Positions 16,587-26,147 of a stretch of DNA of 64,000 nt are shown one piece after another (position 1 is the first letter of the stretch; every line of letters begins with the position of its first letter). Source of the DNA: Hydrocarboniclastica marina (GTDB lineage Bacteria > Pseudomonadota > Gammaproteobacteria > Pseudomonadales > Oleiphilaceae); contig NZ_CP031094.1 of assembly GCF_004851605.1 (NCBI RefSeq), positions 56,442-120,441 of the forward strand, in the 5' to 3' direction. Under the pieces are notes generated by a model that did no database searches, had not been told where the DNA came from, and saw only the letters and a list, made by a program, of their open reading frames with translations. The translations under genes and the position numbers were made by a program.

Positions 16587-18263
16587 ATGGACCTTCAAAA
16601 CTATCCGACACCACCTAGCCTCGCCCAGTTCGCGGTCAGCCTCTTCAAGAACAAGCGGTTCTCTCGAGTTCTTGAGCCTAGTGCAGGCCGGGGAGACCTC
16701 GCCGAGGCACTTAAGTCAGCCTATCGCCACCACCGTCTTCAGATCGACTGTGTTGAACTCGACTTCGAAAACCAAAGCACCCTCAGGGGTAAAGAATTCA
16801 GCATAGTTGGCCATGATTTCCTGGCCTATGCCGGCGGTCCAATCTACTCTCACATCCTCCTGAACCCGCCGTTCTCCCACGGTGACAGCCACGTCCTACA
16901 CGCATGGGATTTGCTTGAAGACGGCGAAATTGTCGCAATCATTAATGCCGAGACGATCCTCAACCCTTTCAGCCAGAAACGCAGGCACCTGGTTCGATTG
17001 ATTGAGGATCACGGGCACGTCAGCTACAAAAAGTACGCGTTTACGTCTAACGACACGAAGCGCAAAACGGACGTAGAAGTGGCGATTGTCTATCTCAAGA
17101 AAGAGTCTGATTTTAATACCGAGTTTTTGGGCACCCTCGAGGAAGACACTGCGGCTGATCAACTGGTTGGTGAAACTCAAAACAACGAACTGGCCCTGAA
17201 CGATAAGTTCATTTCCAACCGCGTTACTGCGTTCAATTGTGCGGTACAAGCATTGAGCGAATCAGTGAACGCAGGCATACGCGCTGACCACTACGCGAGA
17301 TTGCTCGGGCACTCGATATTTGACGACCTTCGATGCTCGGATGAACCTCAGGATAAGCGTGCTGACCAGTTCAATAAAGCGTACCTGCAACTGAAAGAGC
17401 GAGCCTGGTCGTCAATATTGCGGTCGACTACCGTTATCGGGCGGCTTGGCTCTTCAGCTCAGAAACGGCTCGAGGCAGAGTTTGAAAAGATCACACCTTT
17501 GGCGTTTACCGAAGCAAATATCTACGGCTTTTTGGAAGGGCTTCTCTTACAGCAGTCGGACCTTCAGGTAGAGATGATGTGTGACGTATTCGACCAGTTC
17601 AGCAAATATCATCCGAATAATCGCGTTTATTATTGCGGATGGAAATCCAACGCTAAACACAGGGTTAATGCATTCAGACTAAAAATGAATCGGTTCATTC
17701 TTCCAGCACTAAACTCTTCCTTCTACGCGAGCCATATACCGAGCTACCTCGCGTGGGACGATGAGCGGAGGTTCCACGACTTCGATAAAGTGTTCGCGAT
17801 GCTGGACTGTAAGGCTGAGAACAACATCTTTGGTCTTAGAAAACTCTTCAAACAACCTGAAACGATGAAGAGGTTGGCCGCGGGCGAGCGAATAGCTTGT
17901 GATTATTTTGAGGTGCGTTTTTTCCGCAAGTCAGGAACGTTCCACCTCTTCCCGACGAACAAGGAACTAATCGAACGGCTTAACAGAGTGGTAGGTAAAC
18001 ATCGTGCCTGGCTCCCTGATGAGCCCGTGCCAGAGGAAAGCAGCTTCTGGCAGCAATACGCAAGCGCTGAGAAAGCCTGCCGCAATATCAAATTGACCTG
18101 GAACGATGAGTGGCAATTGAAGCATGGCACAGGCCACGCCGTTGCAGACAAACTGCGGTCTCAGTTTGAGGAAGGTCTGAGAAAGCTGGGCATCGAATAT
18201 GACCCAGACAGAGCGATAGAAACGTTCGAGGCGGACTCCCTTCCCCGCCCCGAAGCGGCTTAA
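16587..18263 (+). CDS. Class I DNA N6-adenine methyltransferase-like protein with DUF4942
   Basis: From ATG 16587 the 558-aa protein has SAM-binding motif I (EPSAGRGD at 30-37) and the catalytic NPPF motif at 93-96 typical of amino-methylating DNA methyltransferases. The C-terminal half, with the basic HRVNAFRLKMN and the FHLFPTNKELIERLNRVVGKHRAWLP segment, matches the DUF4942 region common on large plasmids. A frame open from 16272 adds a Cys-rich shadow-like N-terminus and is rejected. No restriction enzyme accompanies it, so it may be an orphan methylase protecting the plasmid or marking its sites. Confidence 0.75.
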   Translation: MDLQNYPTPPSLAQFAVSLFKNKRFSRVLEPSAGRGDLAEALKSAYRHHRLQIDCVELDFENQSTLRGKEFSIVGHDFLAYAGGPIYSHILLNPPFSHGDSHVLHAWDLLEDGEIVAIINAETILNPFSQKRRHLVRLIEDHGHVSYKKYAFTSNDTKRKTDVEVAIVYLKKESDFNTEFLGTLEEDTAADQLVGETQNNELALNDKFISNRVTAFNCAVQALSESVNAGIRADHYARLLGHSIFDDLRCSDEPQDKRADQFNKAYLQLKERAWSSILRSTTVIGRLGSSAQKRLEAEFEKITPLAFTEANIYGFLEGLLLQQSDLQVEMMCDVFDQFSKYHPNNRVYYCGWKSNAKHRVNAFRLKMNRFILPALNSSFYASHIPSYLAWDDERRFHDFDKVFAMLDCKAENNIFGLRKLFKQPETMKRLAAGERIACDYFEVRFFRKSGTFHLFPTNKELIERLNRVVGKHRAWLPDEPVPEESSFWQQYASAEKACRNIKLTWNDEWQLKHGTGHAVADKLRSQFEEGLRKLGIEYDPDRAIETFEADSLPRPEAA

Positions 18264-18311
18264 TGCTCAGTTGACCGAAGCTCGAAACCCAAAGCTAAGA
18301 AGAAGGCGCGA

Positions 18312-18806
18312 ATGACAAACAATCCTTACATTTTTCGACAGTACATCGACGGCGATCAGTTCAAAATGGGGTTATTCTGCAGCGATCTCAGTACGGCCTT
18401 GAACGCCGGACAGGATCGCGCATTATCGCCCTCAGATTTAGAATCACTGTACCGTGGTGTTCACTCTGAAGACGTCTCTAGAAACGATATCGGGGCCGGC
18501 GAGGACGATGCGAGTTCGCTTAGCGCCTGCTTCATCTGCTTTGCTGAATGGATGCACGCGATAGGCGAATGTCTTGGCCATGAGCCAGTCTACGGCGATA
18601 GTTCCGGCGATTATTGGGTGAGTGACGAAAGCGGGAATACACTGTCAGTCGTATCGCGCCTTAAAGATCAGCTGGTTTCAGCCCTGGCTACGGTGAATAG
18701 CGAGATTGAGAACGCGTCTGGCATCTCTCCTGTGGATGAGATTCTTCAATCCCGTAATTATTGGCGCCAGACTATTCCCGAAATGGACAGTGATAGTTTC
18801 AGATAA
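18312..18806 (+). CDS. Unknown acidic protein
   Basis: A 164-aa acidic protein with no signal peptide. It shares a one-base overlap (TAATG) with the following gene and lies 48 bases after the methyltransferase, so the three probably form one transcript. The middle section contains two Cys close together (ACFICF) in a helix-like stretch. Not recognised. Confidence 0.55.
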   Translation: MTNNPYIFRQYIDGDQFKMGLFCSDLSTALNAGQDRALSPSDLESLYRGVHSEDVSRNDIGAGEDDASSLSACFICFAEWMHAIGECLGHEPVYGDSSGDYWVSDESGNTLSVVSRLKDQLVSALATVNSEIENASGISPVDEILQSRNYWRQTIPEMDSDSFR

Positions 18807-19096
18807 TGAATGTGCCTTCTTCTCCCATCTCGATCGAGCTCTGGGCTTATCCGAACAACGAATACGCCGGCGGTTATGCGCCGGTGGCTGGCCTGTGCTT
18901 GGTTGCAACGGAACTAAGCCAAGACGATGACCAAATAGAATGGGCAAAGAAAACCCTGCTGAATGACCACTCTCCCTGCCTAGTGCTGATACGACAAAGC
19001 CCTATCGAACACGAGACTCATAACGACCGGCTAATCCGCTTCCAGGAAGGCGTGAACCGCAAGGCCACGGTTGGCGACCAACTCTACCTCTTCTGA
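18806..19096 (+). CDS. Unknown 96-aa protein coupled to the previous gene
   Basis: Its start overlaps the preceding stop (TAATG). The sequence is alpha/beta-like with no motif or membrane segment and ends in an aromatic YLF. It is probably made together with the acidic protein before it. Function unknown. Confidence 0.5.
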   Translation: MNVPSSPISIELWAYPNNEYAGGYAPVAGLCLVATELSQDDDQIEWAKKTLLNDHSPCLVLIRQSPIEHETHNDRLIRFQEGVNRKATVGDQLYLF

Positions 19097-19234
19097 TAAT
19101 TAGTTTTGTTTGCACGATAAAAAACCGGAACCCTTCCCTACCCTCCAATAAGACGCCAATAGAATCCTGTTATCGGGGTTGCATATCTGAAATCGGTGTA
19201 AAGATAGCCTCGAATCAACACAACAGGAGCACAC

Positions 19235-21196
19235 ATGAAAACTAGCGCAATATGGAAAGTTCTTCCTTTAGCCGCAGCCGTTGGCTTGGTTGGCTGTGGC
19301 GGATCCGGGTCCGATTCAGGGTCCACAAACGACGTAAGTATCGGCGGCGGAAACATCAACGCACCAACTGGTTCATATACGATCGCCGGTAAGGCAGCAG
19401 ACGGGTATCTGGTAAAAGCTGAAGTGTGTGCGGACCTCAATGCCAACGGGCTATGTGACAAAGGTGAGCCGGCTTCTTACAGCTCAGCTGGGGGAAACTT
19501 CACTCTTGAGATTCCGGAAGGCGTTGAGGTAAAGCAAGTCCTGGTCAAAGCGGTGTCTGGCGTTACCATCGACGAAGACTTTAATGCCGAGGTTACTAAG
19601 AGCTTTTCTCTGTCCGCACCAGTTGTAGACGACACACAAGTTTTCGTTTCGCCGCTGACAACAATGGTCTTGTCAGAAATGAACGCGACAAACAGCGATG
19701 CTGCTACTGCCGCAAAAACTGTTGCTGAGCGCCTTTCAGTTGATGTCGACCCCCTCGGAGACTTCATCGAAGGCAAGAAGTCGGCCGACAAGTCTGTCCA
19801 GCTTCAATATGAAGCCCTTCACCGTATTGCACAGATCTCCGCCCAAATTTCGGCTAACGTAGAAGAGCAGCTCGCAAAGTCTGGCTCATTCTCGGCGGAA
19901 GCGATTGCCCAGGTACAACAAAGAATCGCGGAATTGGCGGGTCAAATTGCGATTTCTGTTAAGGATAGCTTCACCCAGGATAAATTTGATCCTGAGGTAA
20001 TTGCCGGGAGCCCGTCGTACTCTCTAAATGACGTGTTATTTGCCATTGAAAACGGCACCTCAGAAACCCAAAGGCGGCTTCTTGGGGCTGATGTCGGGCT
20101 CAACCCGTTCCTCAGCAGTAAAGGTGAAGCATCAACTTTAGACTCCCACGAAATCTTCCTCTCCTACGATGAAGAGAACAAGAAAGTTCACTTTAGATCG
20201 TTCGAGGACAGCTATGACTCTGACGCTAGCTCACCAGAGATTCGCGTAAGCCATCGGCGTGAAATTACAGCAGTAGCATCTGGGAATTACTTCGAGCTGA
20301 GCGAAACTCCGGAGCCGTTGCGCGCATATAACGTCTGGGCAAGCACCACTGGTACGTTTGAAACTGTGCAGGCACAGGCTAATGAGCTAGGCGAGCGCTA
20401 CTACTTTGAAGAGTCACCAGGAATGATCAGTGGCGCTGTTTACTCCGGTCGGGTGAAAACGGCCAGCCTTTATAAGGGGTTCTCCCTTAGATACATCGGT
20501 GAAAGCGACGTCATCTATACGCTGTTCGGAGCTGAACTGCCGCGTGATCTCTTCTCCGGTATGAACATGGGCATCTATCCGGACAGAACGTTTGCTTACT
20601 CCGGCCAGGAGCTCATCACCGAAGACTTACTGATCATGCCCTGGTCTAGCTCTGACGGGGAGGAAGTATGTGGTGCCTTCCAGGCTACAGGCAGTTGTAA
20701 CCTACTCTACCCCGGCGGGCTTCCAAGCCCTGCAAAAAACATTGCAGAGATGATTGTTCCAGCTTCAGCAGGAACACCTGGCTTTGATGTCTCTAGTGAT
20801 CACGGCATCGTCTCCCATGGCGACAAGACTTATGCAATGTACCTAATGGATGATAACAAGGTGCTTCTGCACCGTAGTGATCTTGAAAATAGCTTGTCTG
20901 AGATTGCTTACGGTAGCTGGGAAAAAAGAAGCGATCCTACCCTCCATGTTAAGCTGAATCTGCCGGCTGGGTTTGAAATCAAGGCAGCTCGAAATGACTT
21001 CCATGTAGGCTACCCAGCACTGGTAGAGCATGAAGGGTATGTTCGGCTCGGCTGGTTCGCGTCGGCAGGAACTAACACAGCCAATTTGTTCGGCCGGTCA
21101 GAAATGCGTGTACTGGTTAATACGCTTGCCCGTAACCGGCTAGTCTCGATCTTGGAAAAAGCTGATCTGCTTTCGCCCACGGTCATCCAGGACTAA
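19235..21196 (+). CDS. Large predicted surface lipoprotein
   Basis: A 653-aa protein with a lipoprotein signal (lipobox LVGC, Cys21) followed by a Gly/Ser/Asp linker. Residues 50-95 form a beta-sandwich-like repeat (DGYLVKAEVCADLNANGLCDKGEP) seen in surface proteins, with an Asp/Asn-rich calcium-loop look. The middle is helical (AQISAQISANVEEQLAKS) and the C-terminal half is rich in aromatic beta strands. No enzyme motif was found. It is probably outer-membrane anchored, possibly an adhesin or a scavenging protein. It has its own promoter region and a hairpin after the stop. Confidence 0.65.
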   Translation: MKTSAIWKVLPLAAAVGLVGCGGSGSDSGSTNDVSIGGGNINAPTGSYTIAGKAADGYLVKAEVCADLNANGLCDKGEPASYSSAGGNFTLEIPEGVEVKQVLVKAVSGVTIDEDFNAEVTKSFSLSAPVVDDTQVFVSPLTTMVLSEMNATNSDAATAAKTVAERLSVDVDPLGDFIEGKKSADKSVQLQYEALHRIAQISAQISANVEEQLAKSGSFSAEAIAQVQQRIAELAGQIAISVKDSFTQDKFDPEVIAGSPSYSLNDVLFAIENGTSETQRRLLGADVGLNPFLSSKGEASTLDSHEIFLSYDEENKKVHFRSFEDSYDSDASSPEIRVSHRREITAVASGNYFELSETPEPLRAYNVWASTTGTFETVQAQANELGERYYFEESPGMISGAVYSGRVKTASLYKGFSLRYIGESDVIYTLFGAELPRDLFSGMNMGIYPDRTFAYSGQELITEDLLIMPWSSSDGEEVCGAFQATGSCNLLYPGGLPSPAKNIAEMIVPASAGTPGFDVSSDHGIVSHGDKTYAMYLMDDNKVLLHRSDLENSLSEIAYGSWEKRSDPTLHVKLNLPAGFEIKAARNDFHVGYPALVEHEGYVRLGWFASAGTNTANLFGRSEMRVLVNTLARNRLVSILEKADLLSPTVIQD

Positions 21197-21216
21197 ATTT
21201 CTGGTCAATGAAATGA

Positions 21217-21235
21217 GCCGGGTTTGAATCCCGGC
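21217..21235 (+). terminator. Likely terminator of the lipoprotein gene
   Basis: GCCGGG and CCCGGC flank a seven-base loop about 20 bases after the stop. The T-tract after it is short (CATTT), so termination may be partial. Confidence 0.45.
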
Positions 21236-21270
21236 CATTTCCTTCTGTATCGCTATACCCTCCCGTCAAG

Positions 21271-21284
21271 TTGTCACATGACAA
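21271..21284. promoter_or_regulatory. Palindromic operator, copy 1
   Basis: TTGTCACATGACAA is a perfect palindrome repeated 68 bases downstream, both copies just ahead of the ParB-like regulator gene. This arrangement suggests autoregulation by that protein. Confidence 0.55.
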
Positions 21285-21338
21285 ACACCGCAAGAATACG
21301 GTCCTTCCCTTTTCATTTCGGCGGTAGCAATGGTAGTT

Positions 21339-21352
21339 TTGTCACATGACAA
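21339..21352. promoter_or_regulatory. Palindromic operator, copy 2
   Basis: Second exact copy of TTGTCACATGACAA, 16 bases before the start at 21368. Binding here would block translation or transcription start directly. Confidence 0.55.
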
Positions 21353-21367
21353 ACGAGAGTAACGCTC

Positions 21368-21910
21368 ATGCTGATGGAAATGTACTTAGACCCTGAAGAA
21401 GCGATCAGCCATGCGAAAAGTGGCCAGAAGCTAAGTGATGCTCAGCGAGCTCACCTTATCAAGTTCCTGAGTGACGAAGGGCTAAGCAACAGTGAGATAC
21501 GAGAAGCCCTGGGGATTGAGCAGCCCTATACGGTGAGCCACTTAAAACGGGCCGGCCGTCTTTCTGAGGAAGAGCTTATTCTTTGGCACAACAACCCTAC
21601 CAGGATAACGCTAGGACATGTCCGTGCTGTCTCTGGGCTACCAGAGAGAAAGCGTAGTGCGATGTTGAGGGAGCTCATTGCGAGGAAAATACCTGTTCAC
21701 CAGTACGAGGTCCTCGCCCGAGGTGAATCGGTACAAGATGATGTAAACATCAAGCGCTACGAAGAATTGCTATCAGAGCAATCCGGCTACCCGATCGCAA
21801 TCCGGTACAACAAACGGAAAAGAATGGGATCGATAACGGTCCAGTATTTTTCTCTAGATGAGCTCGACACTATCGCATCCAAACTGGGCTTCAGGGGTGA
21901 AGACCTTTAG
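21368..21910 (+). CDS. ParB/KorB-like DNA-binding regulator lacking the CTPase domain
   Basis: A 180-aa protein with a ParB-type helix-turn-helix (LSNSEIREALGIEQPYTVSHLKRAGRLSEEE, about 36-68) and the second helical unit HVRAVSGLPERKRSAMLRELIARKIPVHQYE (77-107). Its C-terminus (residues 130-178) resembles the Spo0J dimerisation domain. The N-terminal ParB CTPase/nuclease domain is absent, so it cannot slide on DNA like true ParB and is more likely a promoter repressor. The two TTGTCACATGACAA sites upstream suit self-repression, and its stop codon lies inside a GTTTCGCATGCGAAAC palindrome. Confidence 0.6.
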   Translation: MLMEMYLDPEEAISHAKSGQKLSDAQRAHLIKFLSDEGLSNSEIREALGIEQPYTVSHLKRAGRLSEEELILWHNNPTRITLGHVRAVSGLPERKRSAMLRELIARKIPVHQYEVLARGESVQDDVNIKRYEELLSEQSGYPIAIRYNKRKRMGSITVQYFSLDELDTIASKLGFRGEDL

Positions 21911-21931
21911 CGTTTCGCATGCGAAACGCTA
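21908..21931. promoter_or_regulatory. GTTTCGCATGCGAAAC palindrome, site 1 (extended)
   Basis: The 16-nt core is extended by four matching bases on each side to a perfect 24-nt palindrome that begins at the stop of the regulator gene. It lies about 85 bases before the gene at 22014. Confidence 0.6.
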
Positions 21932-22013
21932 ACCCGGCACCAAATGGCGTTGAACCAGAACGGCAGCTGGCGCACTGCCAACACCGATTGGCGTCTTTTA
22001 CGTTGAGACACTT

Positions 22014-22403
22014 ATGAACTCGTTTGATCTACTGGAAATTGAGCTTGTGGCCCTAGACCTCGACAAACTTGAGCTCGACTGCAATGGCATCTCTGATCTC
22101 ATATCCATTCAGCTTGAAGAACAAGGCATTCAGCACCAGCGGATGTGCGGGCTAGCCACTCACAACCGGACTGGAAAGAGAGTCTTTCCTCACTGCTGGA
22201 TATTGCTGACCTCAGGCCACGTAGTGGACGTAAGACTGCGTAAATGGCTCGGTGAGGGCAACGACATACCACACGGGGTCTTTCGACCTACTAGATCGTC
22301 GATGTTGTACCAGGGCGCTGCAGACCCGCGAGAGAGGCTGTCTCAAGAAGAAATCGACGAGCTAGCGGGGATAGGTAGCGAATTCGAAGGGATCCAGATC
22401 TAG
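22014..22403 (+). CDS. Unknown 129-aa protein with possible Cys/His/Asp triad
   Basis: The order Cys (MCGLATH), His (FPHCWILL) and Asp (GHVVDVRLRKWLG) recalls transglutaminase-like and papain-like folds, in which H-W and V-D-V strands form the core. This is a pattern impression only and no family is claimed. There is no signal peptide. The palindrome at 21908-21931 precedes it and another at 22452 follows, placing it in the same regulatory neighbourhood as the partition genes. Confidence 0.5.
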   Translation: MNSFDLLEIELVALDLDKLELDCNGISDLISIQLEEQGIQHQRMCGLATHNRTGKRVFPHCWILLTSGHVVDVRLRKWLGEGNDIPHGVFRPTRSSMLYQGAADPRERLSQEEIDELAGIGSEFEGIQI

Positions 22404-22451
22404 CCAGTTTTGTACGAAGCATAAAGAACGACCACACCACCCTCCTCTACT

Positions 22452-22467
22452 GTTTCGCATGCGAAAC
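22452..22467. promoter_or_regulatory. GTTTCGCATGCGAAAC palindrome, site 2
   Basis: Exact 16-nt copy located 85 bases before the start of the DUF457 hydrolase gene, just upstream of a TTGCATAT element that may be its -35 region. Confidence 0.6.
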
Positions 22468-22551
22468 CCACTGTCCAAAAAAAGCCAATAACCCAGCGGT
22501 TGCATATTTTGAAGTCGAGTAACAATACCCGTAAATGAAACGGGGAAAAAC

Positions 22552-23046
22552 ATGCATCGCGCCGGACATCATATAACAGGAATGATCTCAGGCGCAGTCG
22601 TCGCTGGGATCGCCCACAATCACCTTGGCTTTCCGCTCTACGTTGCAAGCGTTGCTGTCCCAGCTGGATGGTACGGCGGTGTCTTTCCTGATGCCATTGA
22701 GAAAATTGGCAAGTTCTACTGGATTGAACATCGAACTGTGACTCACTGGGTGCCGCTTTGGATTGGCTTGCTGGTCGGTATCTTCCTTGTCGACTGGAAT
22801 GCCCTGCCCTGGGGAGATCTCTGTTTTATAGGTTCACTCGGCTTTGTGGTTGGCGGCCTGACCCATCTACTTTTCGACTGGCCCAACCCTACGGGCATTC
22901 CCATCCTTACTCCTTTCCATAGACACAGCTTGAACCTTTGGAATTCCGGTCGTCTCGACGTGGTTATTGTCACGCTGTGGGCTGCTGGGGCTTACCACCT
23001 ACCAACAACAGCCTGGGTTGGTGACGCGATCTCCTATGCGCTGTGA
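22552..23046 (+). CDS. DUF457/YdjM-like membrane-bound metal-dependent hydrolase
   Basis: A 164-aa protein with four hydrophobic helices and the family's histidine and acidic residues on the membrane face: His-rich start (HRAGHHITG), FPDAIEK, EHRTVTHW, and HLLFDWPNPTG with TPFHRHS. YdjM/YbcI-type proteins are inner-membrane proteins of uncertain, possibly SOS-linked, hydrolase function. It lies downstream of the site-2 palindrome and 18 bases before the transglycosylase gene, with which it may be transcribed. Confidence 0.75.
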   Translation: MHRAGHHITGMISGAVVAGIAHNHLGFPLYVASVAVPAGWYGGVFPDAIEKIGKFYWIEHRTVTHWVPLWIGLLVGIFLVDWNALPWGDLCFIGSLGFVVGGLTHLLFDWPNPTGIPILTPFHRHSLNLWNSGRLDVVIVTLWAAGAYHLPTTAWVGDAISYAL

Positions 23047-23064
23047 GGACCAGGGAGGCGCGTA

Positions 23065-23649
23065 ATGAGACACGCTAGGGTTAGATCAGGAAACCTATGT
23101 GTACTAATCGCATGCGTAGTTCTGGTTGGCTTCGGCAGCAGTGAAGAAGAAGCAATCCGGGAAACTGTCATTCTGGAACTAGACATTAATCTAGAAGACA
23201 AACCCTCGCTTGTGGTTCCGCTAGTATCCCCCGAGTGGCTGAAACAAAGAATCATCAAGGTATATAAGCGGCCGCACGAGCAAGCAGGTTCTGTGGCCGA
23301 AGCGATAATAGAGGCTTCCGCAACCTTTAATATCCCTTGGCAAATATTGAGCTCGATGGTCGGGACTGAATCGTCCTTTGATCCAAAAGCACGATCGATA
23401 GTCGGAGCCATTGGCCCGTTACAAGTACGGCCCGAAATATGGGGTGAGCTTAACTATGACCTCAAAAATCCCAGAGATAACATCCTGGCCGGCGCATTCA
23501 TCCTCCAATCTTACAAAGCCAGGTGCGGAGGCTGGGAATGCGCAATGGCCGCTTACAACGTCGGGATCACGAACTTCACCTTAAAGAAAAAGTTGGCTGC
23601 CCAACAAAAGTACCTGAACAAAATAGAAGAGAACGGTTTCTGGAAATGA
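23065..23649 (+). CDS. SLT-type lytic transglycosylase
   Basis: It would cleave peptidoglycan glycan strands to let the transfer apparatus through the cell wall, like VirB1 or F plasmid Orf169. The 194-aa protein has an N-terminal hydrophobic signal or anchor (residues 10-24). A soluble-lytic-transglycosylase domain follows from about 75, with catalytic Glu102 in GTESSFDP, the GAIGPLQV motif near 114-121 and AAYNVG near 165. It overlaps the next small gene by ATGA. Confidence 0.85.
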   Translation: MRHARVRSGNLCVLIACVVLVGFGSSEEEAIRETVILELDINLEDKPSLVVPLVSPEWLKQRIIKVYKRPHEQAGSVAEAIIEASATFNIPWQILSSMVGTESSFDPKARSIVGAIGPLQVRPEIWGELNYDLKNPRDNILAGAFILQSYKARCGGWECAMAAYNVGITNFTLKKKLAAQQKYLNKIEENGFWK

Positions 23650-23876
23650 ATGAACCAAAGAGTGTATTTCAGATTTGGACGCGTGGTCAGGATGGGAAGG
23701 AAGAGGACGTTTGGGTTACGGCGACAGTTTCTGCCATTCAGAAAGTCAGCGAGTACTCCGGAACTGAGCGAATCAAGATGCGAAGTGACGTGATGCCTCG
23801 TGCCTTTGAAATCGACTATGAGTTGCCTGTCGACGAAGAGATTCTAAAGCAGAGGCTATCCCAGGTAGCGGCGTGA
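23646..23876 (+). CDS. Small unknown protein coupled to the transglycosylase
   Basis: A 76-aa protein whose start overlaps the transglycosylase stop (ATGA). It is charged, alpha/beta-like, with no signal peptide, and contains a run of strand-like residues (DVWVTATVSAIQKVSEYSG). A longer frame from 23523 is antiparallel in phase to the transglycosylase and is rejected. Function unknown. Confidence 0.5.
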   Translation: MNEPKSVFQIWTRGQDGKEEDVWVTATVSAIQKVSEYSGTERIKMRSDVMPRAFEIDYELPVDEEILKQRLSQVAA

Positions 23877-23910
23877 ACGAAAAAGTGAAGGTAGTGGTCT
23901 ATGACCAGAA

Positions 23911-24126
23911 TCAGTGGAGAGTAGGGGGACGAGTTTGGTAGCTAGTTAAACCACTTTCGCAGTATAGGATTAACTTTGCTGTTTTCTTGAAACTATACCA
24001 GTCACTAAGTAGCTCTTTCACTCGGAGAGAGTCCGTTCCCGTGCTCTGCGCAAGTTCCAGCGACAGCCTGTCAGCAACCTCAATAAGATCGGCAGCTAAT
24101 TTTTTTCGTAATTCGGTCTTACTCAT
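23911..24126 (-). CDS. Small unknown helical protein
   Basis: A 71-aa helical protein on the minus strand. Its start overlaps the stop of the upstream minus gene (ATGA), so the two are coupled. The composition (Lys, Leu, Ser, Glu) suggests a two-helix coiled coil. No function assigned. Confidence 0.45.
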   Translation of the reverse strand: MSKTELRKKLAADLIEVADRLSLELAQSTGTDSLRVKELLSDWYSFKKTAKLILYCESGLTSYQTRPPTLH

Positions 24127-24497
24127 TTAAAACAGGCCTCCTCGCTCATAGCAAAAGAATTCTTGTTATCACACCTAAAGCCCACATTGTTCACCCTGGT
24201 GGATTCTTCGAATCTAAGGTCAGGGAACCATTGGGCCTGAGTATCAAAATCATCAATCGATCCTGCCTGTCCTCCTGTGAGAGTCTCCACTGAATTCATC
24301 GCTTTTGACCTGAACTCTTCTGGCAATAGTTCTTTCCAGCTTGCACTGGCTTGTTCACTCTCGAGACGTTCATTGGCCGAGCTTAGCTGTACACCGGACC
24401 ATTCACTGATCTGGCTCTTGAATGAACCAGGAATGGCTTCTGCGATATAAGGAGCTGCGAAATAGCCGAGAATGACAATCATGATTATGCGTAGCAT
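24123..24497 (-). CDS. Small membrane-anchored or exported protein
   Basis: From ATG 24497 (GGAGCC upstream) the 124-aa protein begins with a hydrophobic stretch (residues 2-17) that is either a signal peptide or an anchor. A Glu/Ser-rich periplasmic-type domain with two Cys near the end follows. An earlier in-frame start at 24551 adds 18 residues before the hydrophobic segment and is less likely. It forms a pair with the 71-aa gene. Confidence 0.5.
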   Translation of the reverse strand: MLRIIMIVILGYFAAPYIAEAIPGSFKSQISEWSGVQLSSANERLESEQASASWKELLPEEFRSKAMNSVETLTGGQAGSIDDFDTQAQWFPDLRFEESTRVNNVGFRCDNKNSFAMSEEACFK

Positions 24498-24833
24498 GAG
24501 GTTGGCTCCAGTTAGTCTTAGCGCAAGATTACACGTACAGAGGAGTATCATTCTCAGAGTTACGGCATGAAAAACTGAAATTGCGGCAAGGGCCGGCTGT
24601 GCTGTTAAGAAAAAAGCTCAAACCCCCGGGGGAGGGCAGGGCGTGAGTGGCAAAATCGTCAGGGTCAACTCACGAAAAGGAAGGAATTATGAGAGGACTA
24701 GTTAGCACTACTGTTCGAGGCAAGAGTCTGACGCTGAACCTGTACCAGGCATGCCTCCCTTTGATCTGTAGTGGTTCAATGATTCCGGACACCAACGTAG
24801 GTGGTAATATCGCCACCATAAACGAGGTGTCTG

Positions 24834-25996
<1,163 letters not shown>

Positions 25997-26147
25997 CCAC
26001 TACAATCAACCTGAGTGTGATGATTGGGATCTCGTTCTTAGTGATCCCGCTGCTTGTTCTTGCCTCTTTAATGCTGATCTCTACGTCTGCTTATTTAGCT
26101 GCTATTCCAGAGGCTTTCTCGATCATTGAGCTCATGGTGAGGTTCTA

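Noticed and set aside
23873..23941. 22-codon frame overlapping the stop of the small gene at 23646
   Set aside because: Too short and only supported by a GTG overlap; overlaps the end of a convergent gene.
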